From: Piscicola geometra
Taxonomy: Eukaryota > Annelida > Clitellata > Hirudinida > Piscicolidae
DNA: 64,000 bases
Direction: 5' to 3'
Assembly (NCBI GenBank): GCA_943735955.1
Contig: OX030956.1
Location: 729,412-793,411, forward strand
The notes under the pieces are model-generated. The model did no database searches, had not been told where the DNA came from, and saw nothing but the letters and a program-made list of their open reading frames with translations. Both the position numbers and the translations under genes were made by a program. Position 1 is the stretch's first letter. Every line of letters starts with the position of its first letter. Shown one piece after another: positions 13,104 through 25,100 of the stretch.

Positions 13104-15074
13104 TTTAATTAATTTTTCCTATTAATATTTAGACAAATATTTATTTATTTGTTCAAATTTCTTTTCAATATTCCGTTGAACTAAATATTCTATATTTATT
13201 AATGCACTAATTTTGAAATTAAATTTCTATTTTAAAATACCTTCAGTGATCATATCGCTAATTCAAACTAAGAATTGGCTCTTCAGTTAGAATATTCAAT
13301 CTTTTAGTTCAATTCAATTGCTTCATAAATGCTCAAATTATTTTTTTTGAAGATTAAATAATATATTTTAAAGTAAATTGTCCTTTGAATGATGACCTTC
13401 ATTTTTGGGACAAATCAGGAAAAGCATTTAGCAATTCAAGTAATCAAATGCACTTGCAGGAAAGTGTTAGAACACAAATTCTCAGAAAACGTAGGAGTTG
13501 CTTATGTAAGGAATTTTGAGTTGTGCAAGTGAAAAGATAAGCGGTGAATTGGTCATTGGTACTTGGAATTTCGCGACAAAGAATTTCGCGAAAGTGGTGA
13601 GTGGTAAGTTTCTTCAAAGTGGTTGGCAACCGGCTTGAGTGATTTAGTTCCACAATGCCAACTTGCTCTGCTTCTCATTACGCGCCTCTTGAAGCGTCTC
13701 GCAACTAAGAGAAGCCTAAAGACGTTTCTTAAAATCCTATCTTTTCGCTTATTTATTTTTTTCTATTCACTATTCTTCAGAGAAATTTAAGAGAGTCTCC
13801 ATGCTAATTGCAGCGCTGTATTCAACACTTTAATGTTTATTTCTTAACTGATAACGACCTAAATTACATTTATCTGCTTTTTTTGAAAATTACAAGATTG
13901 GTTTCTTGGTGCTATTAATTTAATATGTTTGAATTTTGAAAATTTGTTGAACGGCTTTTTAAAAAAAGTATTTTATTTTCCTTTAACAAAATTATTATTA
14001 AACTATTAATTATAAATAAACAATAACTATGTTGTATACTTTTTCATTTAAATATTGAATGAAAGCCTTTACTTCCAAGCTATGAACGTTCGCCTCGGGG
14101 CTGGGAGGGGTTATGACACCTCGCTTTCATCCGAGAATCGTTCATCAAGTTTGCGTCATCAGGCTTAGAAGGCAGGAAAATTATTAGTGGAATGCTTTCT
14201 CTGGGGCATAAGTAAAATAAACACAACGGGAGATGCATATCGTAACTACACTATACAAATGTCGCTTATTTTACTTTCAGGATCAAAACCACTTTTGTAG
14301 CTGTATAGCATTTGTATGCACTCGTTTTTCTCTTTACATGTGAATGGTCGTATGCTTAGGGCCTTTTCTAGATTTGTGTGAACTGACATTTTTAAAGCAT
14401 CACTTGAAATACCCATTTTCCGGTTTGAAATGATTCCTTCACCAATTATATTACGCTTTTTATAGTGCATTTTCAAACTGTCTCGTGTTTAGTCTTCTTT
14501 TGACTGTGCTTTGACGTAAAAGATAATTCAAAACCAACAATTTTTTAAATAAAAATTGTTATTATTAATTTATTTTGACAAAATCTGAGATTCTTTATAA
14601 AATAAATACATTTTCCATTCTAGGAAATCTACTTGCCTATTACTTCAAACAGCCAGCTAACTGATTATTGTCTTTTTGCAGTCAAACGAATAAGAATCAG
14701 ACGTGGAAGCACGCTTTAAACTCCCTCTTGCGTGATACAAATTATGGGTTTTTCTATAAAATATTTATATCTATTCTTTGTTTTAGTTCGCAATAATAAA
14801 TCTTGCATTTTCCTTTCCTGGTGTTTCCTATTTGTATGCTTCACTCCGAAGAACAGTTTCAATTTGAAAACCTCAGTTCGCTCTCACTCACTCTGGCGTA
14901 GTTCATTCATTTGAAGGTCTTCTATTCAGTTACACCCAAACACAATCAATCTCTTGCTAAGATCATTTAACTCAAACACAATCAATCTCTTGCTTTGTTC
15001 CTTTACTCACCATTTCACCATCCAAACTATTTCTTCAGACTCCCAAATTTCATTTTCTCAACATTTCTCCTTCT

Positions 15075-15205
15075 ACCTCTCCTCCCCAACCCTTTGATCA
15101 CCTCCTCTCACCAACCCTTGCTTCCCTCCCCTCACCAACCCTTGGATCACCTCCCCTCACCAACCCTTGGATCACCTTCCTTCACCAACCCTTGCTTCCC
15201 TTCCA
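15075..15205. repeat. C-rich tandem repeat, about 29-30 bp unit
   Basis: About four imperfect copies of a unit containing CTCACCAACCCTTGGATCAC followed by CTCCC. It lies between the Ser/Gln-rich gene and the BCL-2 gene, and one strand is strongly C-rich. Confidence 0.7.
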
Positions 15206-15473
15206 CCCACATGCACGCATCAAGACGCTTGCTACTTTCCTTCACTGCAACCAACGATTCAAACTCCTCCCGAGTTTTCACCTAAATTGTGCGCAATAGT
15301 AGGACAAACGGTGATTTTGTTGTCTTCATGGAACTGTGACGCTGAAAATGCTTTTAACGCAGCATTGGAACAGATAAGTCTTACTGAATTCCCTTAATAA
15401 CAAGTTAGACCTAAATGAGTCCGACAACAATGATTTCTCTAAAGTTTGGAATTCTAAATTGATCGATATGCAC

Positions 15474-15838
15474 AGAACCCGTCTCATCTAAAACCGTCTC
15501 TTATAGTCTATAAGTTATAGAGCTAAAACTCGCTTGATCTAGAGCTTGCCCACATAGCAATCACCAGGCGAATTGTATTATAATTCATTTCATAAAAATT
15601 GAATAAAAAACAAATATATATAATAAATTTATATACAAATCATTAAACAAATCATTTAATTTAGATTTAAAATATATATTTAAAATAAATATTTTTAATA
15701 AATATTTCAAATATATAGTTTGAACAATTTTTCCCATTTTATAAATATTAGTTCGATATTTCAAGTTTTAAAACGCTTTAAAAAATAATTATGATAGAAC
15801 CATTTTTCGTAAGACGAGATCTAGATGAGACGGGTTCT
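15474..15838. mobile_element. Short inverted-repeat element (MITE-like), 365 bp
   Basis: The left end reads AGAACCCGTCTCATCTA and the right end is its reverse complement (TAGATGAGACGGGTTCT), a perfect 17-bp terminal inverted repeat. The interior is AT-rich with no coding capacity. I see no clear target-site duplication in the flanks, so the superfamily is not assigned and decay of the flanks is possible. Confidence 0.6.
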
Positions 15839-16779
15839 AAGAAACCCATTGAGCGCTGAGTTAGTTTTTTAACTTTTCAATTTGTGAAACTTTTTGATGT
15901 TATGCAATTTGGAATATATCATCAGGCTCGCAACTTTCATTAACCGCACTCGAATAAATAAAATCTCCAAACGATTTCACCCTGATTACAAAAAATAATA
16001 AATTAGTTATATTGGTTTTGTTTATCGCGTTTAACCCTAAATAATTGATCTAAGTGTGATTTACATTGATCTATACAGCTTTATAAATGCTTTCCTTACG
16101 CTTAAGAACCTTGTCTACAACAACTAATGACAAGTTTTACGATTTTTAAGGCTACAAGTGAGTTTACGTCATCCAACAATGCACAGCTTCTGCCAAGTCG
16201 CATTCACTGCGCGTGATTTTTTATTTTCAAAGATTGAATAAGGGGAGGTATTTGAGTAATTTTATTAATGTATTTGTGCTTGTTTGGCACTGATATAATT
16301 TTACGTGTTTATCTTACTTTTCAAATTTAAACAGATAATAACCGTTAATTTTAATTTTTCCCTGCTTTTAAATATTTTGCAATGTAAAAATATTCCATTT
16401 TTAAAATTCTATCTCAACATTCGAATTCTATAGCATTCTTTGATGAATTGTTTTCAACTTTTAGTGTTGTGGTGGTGTACATGCGTATATTTTGAGACTT
16501 CAAGTCATCCTCTATTTTATAATGCGTACTTATTCGATTTCATTGGTGTTTTATCAGCGATTCGAATAAACTACTGATTGGAGCAAGGGAGCTTACCTAC
16601 TTACACGCATACAGCGAGATAGTTTTAAAGAGAAGTGAGAAGAGTGCGTGAGGATGTGTATCAAAGCTACTCCTATTCTTAATTTTTTAACTCATGGGAA
16701 ACTTTCGGTTTTTTTCTATCTCTCATAAATAATAAATAAACAATGCTTGATGGGGTCTAACGATAGTTTTAATGCCTAT

Positions 16780-16968
16780 TTATAACGCGCCAAGGCACGA
16801 AACTGAGGCGCCACTCACACGACATAAGTCGTGAAACACCGCATCATATCCACTAGGTATATGATAGCTCATGGATGGCTCAACAGGGATTCGAACTGGC
16901 GACCTTTAAGTTGCAGGTCCAACGACTTTACTATCTAAGCCAACCCGCTCACCACTCTCGTTTCAAAT
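16780..16968 (-). mobile_element. tRNA-derived SINE, family 1, copy 1
   Basis: Read on the minus strand, the element has a tRNA-like head with an A box (TGGCTTAGATAG) and a B box (AGTTCGAATCC), followed by a non-tRNA body containing TATACCTAGTGGATATGATG. The anticodon arm does not pair, so this is not a working tRNA gene. A second copy with the same head and body lies at 23.9-24.1 kb. Both are in the same orientation. Confidence 0.75.
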
Positions 16969-17081
16969 AACATCCTAAAGTTATCATTGTATGGCTGCTT
17001 AGAACAGAAAACCTTTAAACTTAGACGTCAAAGAGTTCTAGTACCAACTTCAAAAGGCGCCTACCAAGGAATTATATGTGC

Positions 17082-17264
17082 ATGGCCAGCAAAAACGGGA
17101 GAGGCGATAGTAAACAGACCTCCATGGACGCTTCTGCGAGTAATTTCTTCAAAGAACTGCCTGATGATTTCGAAAATCTTTCTTGCCAATCCATTGGGCT
17201 GCAGCAGTTTCCAGAAGGTCTCTCGTTCACACAATCAACTCATTCTGACAATCGAATTAATTGA
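17082..17264 (+). CDS. Possible 5' coding exon of the BCL-2 family gene (tentative)
   Basis: An open frame starting ATG-GCC-AGC has a codon and residue mix that looks coding (includes SNFFKELPDDFENLS) and lies just upstream of the BCL-2 exons on the same strand. However, I could not find a good donor with the phase needed to join the next exon at 18064 (two bases of a codon). A second overlapping frame is also open for 149 codons. I offer it only as a candidate first exon; it may be UTR or chance. Confidence 0.25.
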   Translation: MASKNGRGDSKQTSMDASASNFFKELPDDFENLSCQSIGLQQFPEGLSFTQSTHSDNRIN

Positions 17265-18063
17265 CATAGAGAGGCAAGGCATGAAGGTCTTCATAATTGT
17301 GGTAGTGGATTATGTGAAGGGAGAAGCCATTATGATCAACCCGTCTAAGAAATATTTTGAAGCTGAAAAAATAATTTGTAAAAAACTATCAATAATACAT
17401 TATTTCAGTCAGGAAAAAGTCAAATACGGAGACTAACATTTTATTTTCGATTTGGAGCGTATGGTCTATATTTTTGACAAGGATGAGTGACTTTTGAAAT
17501 TTTTTTTATCTTTTATACTTTGCACATTATCATTTCATGAGCAAAGAAAAAAGTTAAAAAGTTTGACAAGTAAAAAAACAAAATTGAGATTTAAAGTCGA
17601 CCCATGTACATTTTAAATGTACAAATAAAAATGTTACTTTTGTAAAATAATTGTTTTCCTATTTTTTTGACAAAATATTTTCATTCATTCTTTTGTTTTG
17701 AATAAAAAATTTTATTACCCTTAGTATCCGCAAAACACATCATGTACAAAGTATATATGCGGAAATACCTTGGAACTTGAATATGTTTTTATTGAAAAAT
17801 ATTTTTAAAATTTATTTTGAACTTTTCAAATGTATAAATTGAATTTTAGTTAAAAAATGATTTTCATTTTTATATTTTTTTAAAAATAAATAATGATAAG
17901 TTAGGCGCTTTATAGGAATCCAAATTGACTTTCGAGAAAGATTACCTAATACTCGAAATTTTTCCTAATATATATATTGTAGCCGAATGTAGTTTTCGGA
18001 TTCAATTTAAAATTATTACTACGTATAATAATTATTTTCGAGTTTTCTGTTTTTCATCTGTAG

Positions 18064-20323
18064 TTTAAGAGTGAAAATAACTACGTCACATATGAAAATG
18101 GCCAAATCATCTCTAGTTCATCAAATGTGTTTCAAAAATGAAGTTTTAACATCATTTGAGCCTGAAGCTAATTTGATTGAAAAAGAATCTTTTCCCGTAT
18201 TCACTAAAAACATAACATCAACAAACATCCAAATGATTTCACAAACGTCTTCAAATAAAGTCACTCTGCGAGCGATTTCATCTGATTCTGGAGTTGTAGA
18301 GGAAGAAGAAGATTATCAATTGGAAAAATCATTCTGTCCACACGAAACTTTATCTCATAGCAAAGACGTTTCTGTAGTTTTAGGTGTCTACATTTGCCTA
18401 GAAATTTCAGCTCTTTCGCACCTCAATGAAAGGAATATTTTTGAAAGCTACAAAAACTGCTTTAAAACATTAGTTGAAAGGTTTGTGCTAAAGTTTCTTA
18501 AACAATATTTTTTTAATTAAAGTTTATTATCAACTAATTAAGGTATATTGTAAATATACTTTCCATTTTTAAATATTTAAAGTGACACTTTTGTTTATAA
18601 TTATCCTATTTGCAGTCAATCCAGCTATTATTATGTTAATCTTTTTATTTATTGTGTAGGTGCAAATATTTCATACCTTTACTTGTCTTGTACTGTTTTA
18701 AAAATTTCGAATTTGCAGTGGCATTGGTGAGGAATTTGACTGACCATTTGCATGGCAGATTAGAATTCTTTCAACAAGCCACCACTGGATTATCAATTGT
18801 ATTACTGACATTTTAATTTTCATGTAAAATACCATCAAATCTTCCACATTAACTATCATCACATTGCCAGTGTCATTTCTAACAATCGGAAATACTTTGA
18901 GAAAATACCAGTTCAGCTGCATCTGAAAGGCCCGTTAAGCAGCCAAGAAGCGGTCAGAGAAGTGGCCAAAGAGCTCTTCATCGACTCGCAAGTGAACTGG
19001 GGCCGCATAATCACGCTGTACGCCTTTGCAGGCATGATTGCCAGGCACGGGGAGGAGCACTCTCTGATGGCGAGGAAGGGAGACTACGCCAGGATGATTG
19101 GCCAGTGTGTCGGCATGTACGTCAAGGAGGAGTTGTCAGCCTGGATCAGCAAGCAAGGAGGATGGGTATGTGCCTTTACTGTTTCTGGTTGTATAATATA
19201 TAAATTCTAGTGTTTAAAATAGAATTGACTAAATATTTTTTTAATGTATTTTATTGGGAATGGTTATATATTATAAATTATGTTATAAATTTTATAAAAA
19301 GGATCTAATAAATCAATATTCTGTATAGATTGAAGCATGTGATGATATAATTCTATTCAGACAAATTAACAAATAGTGGTCACACCTGTTCGAATATTGA
19401 TTATATAAGCTGTTTTTAAAGCCTCAATATATATCTTTACTCCACTTAATTTTTCTGTTTTTTTGAGTTTTTTTACAATGGTACTTTTTGAAACCACTGA
19501 CCACTCTGTATAGCGCACAAACAACAAACATGAAATCGTTAAACCAATGAGTTTATTATACAATTCAAAGTGGTGTAGCAATGCTCTTAATTAATGAGAC
19601 GACGTAGAAGTTTGTTTGAAATAGCTAACAAGCGAGTCAATGTGAGGCTCAAGTCCCTTGAAGAGATTCGCAAACAACTACGAACATTCAATCAATCAAT
19701 CAAATAAATTTCTATATACATTGAAACTATTGCTCTTTTGGTTTTTGATAGTGCCCTTGTTTGTAAAGAGCATCTCTCAGTAATACAGCAATAGACAGAC
19801 TGACATTTGGAAGCTTTCATTCTGGCCAGTTACCTCGTGTTTACCCGTCATGGCTGCTACACCATCTGTGCAGACACTAACACATTAGTTTCAATCAATG
19901 TTTTTGTGATGACGTAATCATTCAAAACCTTCACACGTGTAGCACTTTTTGCGGACCATTCCTACAAGAAAAACTGCTCTAATAAATGAAATTATTCCAC
20001 GTAGACTAGTCGTTTTCATGTTTATTTTTAATTTATCTATATAAAAATTATTTAAAACTATTTTTATGAGAACATTCATAATGCTGTTTACAATATCCGT
20101 TTACAATACATACATTATACAGTAGGCAAACAATGGGTTAATTCACTTATTCTCAGTCAGTCTTCTTTCACTCAATCTCCATAAATATATCATCAAAATA
20201 TTTCAGGAACAGTTTTTCGCGAGTCAGAGGAAGGAGGAATCGATGGAGGCGAGGTTTCTGAAGGGCCTGTTCTTCACCATATTCGGAGTGGGAGTGTACA
20301 CTACTTGGAAGTTGATGAGATGA
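18064..20323 (+). CDS. BCL-2 family apoptosis regulator (BH1, BH2, tail anchor)
   Basis: Exons 18064-18480, 18871-19165 and 20207-20323 join in phase. BCL-2 family proteins control mitochondrial outer membrane permeability. The second exon encodes the BH1 block (VNWGRIITLYAFAGMIARH). BH2 spans the second intron (AWISKQGGW then EQFF), which is a classic place for an intron in BCL-2 genes. The last exon ends with a hydrophobic tail (GLFFTIFGVGVYTTWKLMR), a membrane anchor. The BH3 position, at the first exon junction (FKTLVESVISNN), is divergent and lacks the usual Gly-Asp. The first exon is acidic and Ser-rich. With a multidomain layout it could be anti-apoptotic (BCL-2/MCL-1 type) or BAK/BAX type; I cannot decide. 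The start is uncertain: in-frame ATGs at 18092 and 18098 are possible, or an upstream exon. Confidence 0.88.
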
Positions 20324-22168
20324 AGGGAAGCCTCAAGATGTCTATGATTATTTCGAAAGTTGTCTCTGCAATCTTCTTCCATGATGGGTCTTTGACGCTA
20401 ATAAACGAAGTTATGAAAAGAGGAAGTTGTACTACATCATATTATCGCTATCAGATCAATGCAGCGTCAGAGACTATTGCTATAAAACACTTGTCTCAAC
20501 AAGTTATAACTGCATATGCTAGCAGCTTATCTCAATGCCGATTCGTTAGTCTTGCGCTTTATTATTATAATAAATAACTTTTTATTTACATTTTTTACAT
20601 TTTCATTAAAAGTGTACAATTGTTCTGCACAAATTCATATGAACTCCATTTACTTGTATTATATCAGGAATGCAAGAAATATTTTATAGTGCATCTTTTA
20701 TTTATAATTGTTCTGAAACAAGTTTTCAATTTTATTCATAAATTGTAATAATCACCGGTAAAATATTACAGAAGAGCCTGGGATAGGGATCTATTTTCTT
20801 CTGAGCTTTAATTCTTACCTGAAATACTATTTCCTAACACAACTTTATTTCCATTAATGATTCTGCAAGAATCAATTTTGAAACACATAACCGTGAAATA
20901 CCAATATACTAGCACACTTTTAAAAGTTGAAAAGTTTTTTTCTTCAAATTTATGAAAAATGAGATGCTTTTTAAACTAATTTTCAAATTCTAAATCGATA
21001 AATATTTTTTACTCATTGGACTTTCTATTAGTCGAATAAAATTACTCAAAATATTGTTAAAATTCAGTTTAAATTATTAGTGTTTGCTATATTTCCCCCA
21101 TAGACATTCTACTTTTTTCAATTTATGCGCGAATTAAGTTCCAAGAAAAAAAAGTTGTTGAAAAAAATGTTTTGAATATTACGTGTTCCAGAAAAATAGG
21201 TATTTTACGGTTTAAACAAACTTGTAGGCGTGGCGTGATTGTGTGCGCGGGGTGAAGATTGTCATGTTACATGGTAACAATAGAATAAAAATGGCATGTT
21301 AATATTAATGTACATTGTAACATGGCTTGCGTCTTTGAAGCTTTGAACAATAAAGAATATAGAAAAATAAAATAATAAATGTAAGTCTCATGAACAATTA
21401 AACTTTCATCGTGATAGGAACTACATTCACATGATTTCAGAGAATTCATAGTTTAAGGATCTCAGCTATTAAAAATCAAGTGTGTAAATAGATTATAGGA
21501 TGCATTAGTAATACAAAGATTAAACAAAGAAGGCGTACTAACCTTCTATTCAGAGAAGTTCTCATGGTGAGTGCTGCAAGGGCCCTTCAGAAGCATATTA
21601 TTTATCTTCCAATGCATAATACGTTGAATGAGTGATTGTTGTGTGGCCTCTTATCCAAGCTGGGCACGATCAACAATTCAAATTTCAAGCTACAAACAGC
21701 CCTTCACTTACTGACAACAGAACTCCACTTGCGAACGATCGGAGCAAATAGAAGCGCTTGGAAGAACTCCAAAACTTGGGTGGAAGAATTCTGAAAAACA
21801 ATTTAGCTGGTCAAACCTGCAAACAAAGCGAGACTCTTGCGACAGCTTCCATCCGAGCTCGTTGGAAGATAAATGACGACTTGAAGGCAATCACAACACG
21901 AATTATGTATTTGAAAAGGAACCTCTGTAACAACAACTCTTAAAATTTTAAATAAAACTTTATTTTAATATTTCTAAAAACATGCCGAATCTTTCAAAAT
22001 AATGCAAGAAGAGTGAATGAGACATTAAGAGTCCTTCAAAAGTGAGTGAGTCCTCCTAAAGAGCAGACGTCGGTAAAGGTATTCTGTAAAAAATTCATCG
22101 TTCACGCAGTCTTCGCAGTCCACTGCAACTGACACACACGAGAATGACCTTGCCAGAGCCGATAAAGG
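20324..22168. other. Convergent intergenic region
   Basis: Lies between the ends of the plus-strand BCL-2 gene and the minus-strand HNRNPM-like gene. It should hold both 3' UTRs. A reverse-strand AATAAA (TTTATT at about 21959) is a possible signal for the HNRNPM gene. Short frames at 21.7-21.9 kb are not recognisable. Confidence 0.4.
20569..20574 (+). terminator. Likely polyadenylation signal of the BCL-2 family gene
   Basis: AATAAA about 245 nt downstream of the stop at 20321-20323, on the coding strand and in a T-rich context. Confidence 0.4.
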
Positions 22169-25100
22169 TCAGACGACCCGATCATACCTCACCTCCAGAG
22201 GCCTGCCCTCTACACGGAAGCCATTCATTACATCTTGAAGGTGATGATGATGATGCACCAGTGAGGTGGTGGGGCTATGGTCATAGAGGAGTGTGAGTGG
22301 AGTGGTGGTGGTGGCAAGTGAATGAACGATGCCGGTCGACAACTTCTAGCCCGAGAAGCGCTCATGAAGGCTATGTGACATGCATCCCCACCAGAAACCT
22401 CACTGCACTGATGCAAAGAACCTCACTAGCCAACGATATCACCGCATATTCTTTGAATTCCGAACAAACTCCTAACTCTCTGAATACTTACTCGCTCAAC
22501 TGTAGCTCAATCTAATTTCACTCATGCGTCAACGTAAAGACTCTAAATTAACATGGTAGAGTATCAGAGAGCTGGACCAAGAGAAGTAACTAATAAGAAA
22601 GACAACCGAGAAGTTGACTCGACACCCGACTGCCGTGGCATGAGACCCCACAAGAGACGACCCAGAAGGCTGTGTCGCAATGATCAACGCAGCTTCACAA
22701 ACTCCATTAAGTAGTCGAACTAATCGAATTAATTTGTGAAAATGTTCACCTGGCCACCAAAGCACCCAACTCACCAATGGCCCTCTGTGCGGAGTCAGGG
22801 TGCTGGTACTGCAGCAGGGCGAAACCCTTGGACTTTCCCTGGGGATCGAGTTTCACTTCGGCGAACCTGATGGCGCCTGTGTTGTCGTCGATGAGGTGCA
22901 GTAGATGCAAGCGAGGCTAGATGAATACGTCGTTTTTTTAAATGTCTAGGATAGTTTTACATTTATAAATGTTAATGAAATTAAGATACTGGGACGATAA
23001 ATGCATTGATGAAAGTACATTTGGTGACAGCTTAGTGAAAGTAAATGAAAAAAGCACGAACCCATCTCTCCAAACCTCTCATACACGTCTCTGGTGGTGA
23101 AGGTGTATGGAAGCTGGGGGAGGATGTGAAGAAAAAACCTTGAAGATGTGTATCTTAAATTGTATGCAAAGCCGTCATAATTGTATTTGCTGTGAGCTTG
23201 ATGTGATCAGGAAGGTGACAAACATTTTTGATGAAGATGGTGTTCCTGTCGGGTTCGTTTTGGCCTGGGAAGTTAGTGTTGTAGTTGCCGTTGGGATTCT
23301 GGTTGAAGGTGTTGGTCGGATTGTTGTTGTTGTTGTTGTTTGGCATGAGATTTGCGGCGTTGTTGTTGAAGTTGCTGAGGGCATTCAGCAAGGCCTGAGC
23401 TTGCATTTGTGAATTCATGTTGTTGTTGTTGTTGCCACCACCTCCCATGCCACCATAACCACCACCCCCACCCATGCCTGGTGAGGGGGGCCTCATTGCA
23501 CCCCCCCCTCCACCAGCCCCTCCCATGCTCGACACCATGTTTGCCAGCAGATTGGTGGTTGCAGGATCCAAGAGGGGTGGTATCGGGTTGATAGACCTTC
23601 CCATCATGCCGCCCCCACCCCCTGACCCTTCTCCCATCCTGCCCCCACCACCACCACCACCACCACCGCCACCACCTCTTACACCAACTCCCACCCCCAT
23701 TCCAACTCCCACTCCGGAATTATTCAGGTCGGGTATTTGAGATGAAGAATCCGTCACCAGCATACTCAAAGTCAGCGTGTCTGTAGTCGAATTCAATGAA
23801 AACATTTAGAATTTATGCGACTTTAACAGTTTTTTTAATGGTCTGTATTATTCACAGCCTGACAGACGCAAGCCATGTCACAAAGGTTCTGAGAACCATG
23901 GTTCTTATGCGCCAGAGACGCCACTCCACACGACGTACACATCTCTCAATGCATACGTCGCAAACACCGCATCATATACACTAGGTATATGATAGTTCAC
24001 GGTTGCCTATCAGGGATTCGAACTGGCGACCTTTAAGTTGCAAGTCGACGTCTACCATCTAAGCCATCCCCGCTCCCCATCCTCGTTAATTGATTAAAAA
24101 TAAATATTTAGTTCTTCTTATAAATTAATATTTCATTATTAAAGAAATAATCATTCAAAAAACTATTTAATGATTAACCAACAAATAATTATAAGTCACA
24201 AAGTCATGCACCAAACCGCAAATGCACCCTCCGCCTCAACTGACTGGCGATCTCAGCGACGTTCAGCAGGGGCTTCCCGTTCGCTCCCATGCCCACTCCG
24301 AGCGCCTTGAGACCGATCGGCAGGCGGGAAGGCATCTCCTGCATTATCGGCTCCACCCAGCGATCCATCCGCACATACATTGGCCGGTCGTATAGCAATT
24401 GGGAACGGAAGAGAGCTGTGGGTAGCGTTGGAGGGGTGGTAATCTATGATGTGTATGTTTTTAAGAGCTCTAAATGCTATAAAAGTGATCGAGCATTTGT
24501 TTTAAATCACGAGGAACTGTTGCAGTAGGGGAGATTGTCAGTTTCCTAGTCGTTTGTTGCATCAATGTGTCACTGCTGACAAAACAGTGCACACTAAATT
24601 GAGAAAGCGAATCTACAACCGAGTTATAAAGTTATATTACTGCCCAAGATGCCCTCCCCCATCTCACAAATGGCTTGGACCGCTTCGATGGGGTGTTCAA
24701 ACCTGACAACTCCCATGCCTCTGCTCTTGCCCTCCTTGTCCACCTTTATATCCGCCTCAATCACATTACCTTGAAGAGGGGTGTATAGGCTAAGATTAGT
24801 TGCAAACCGTTTAATTGATTCAGTGGTCAGTCAGTCGGCCAGTACGAAAATCAAGACAGGGTGGTAGTGGGAGTAGCACCTGCAATGCGGAAGACCTCCT
24901 CGATCTTCTGCCTTGTCACCTTGTAGTCGAGCTGTGCAGCAGTGTGTAGGAGGTGAGTTGAGGCAGGCTTTTAATAATTACTCTAATAAATAATCGAGAA
25001 GCTCCTCATCCCCCCCCCACCATTCCCCATCCTCCCTTCCCCCCCCCCCCCACCATTCCCCATCCTCCCTCCACCACCACCATTCCCCATCCTCCCTTCC

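Larger units (their letters stand above)
12685..15473. other. 3' UTR and intergenic AT-rich DNA
   Basis: Just after the stop at 12682-12684 is a likely 3' UTR; a canonical AATAAA sits at 13098-13103, about 415 nt past the stop. The rest holds no recognisable gene. A 76-codon minus-strand frame at 14246-14476 has a fairly complex composition but matches no family I know. A C-rich tandem repeat is annotated separately. Confidence 0.5.

Noticed and set aside
14246..14476. 76-codon minus-strand frame of mixed composition
   Set aside because: No recognised motif, no splice partners seen; left unannotated as a gene.
16870..16960. Possible functional tRNA gene (minus strand)
   Set aside because: The A and B boxes are present, but the anticodon arm and acceptor stem do not pair and a sister copy shares non-tRNA sequence; it is a SINE head.
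16987..17436. 149-codon plus-strand frame upstream of the BCL-2 exons
   Set aside because: No family motif and no splice support; the overlapping 62-codon frame is the better, though still weak, candidate.
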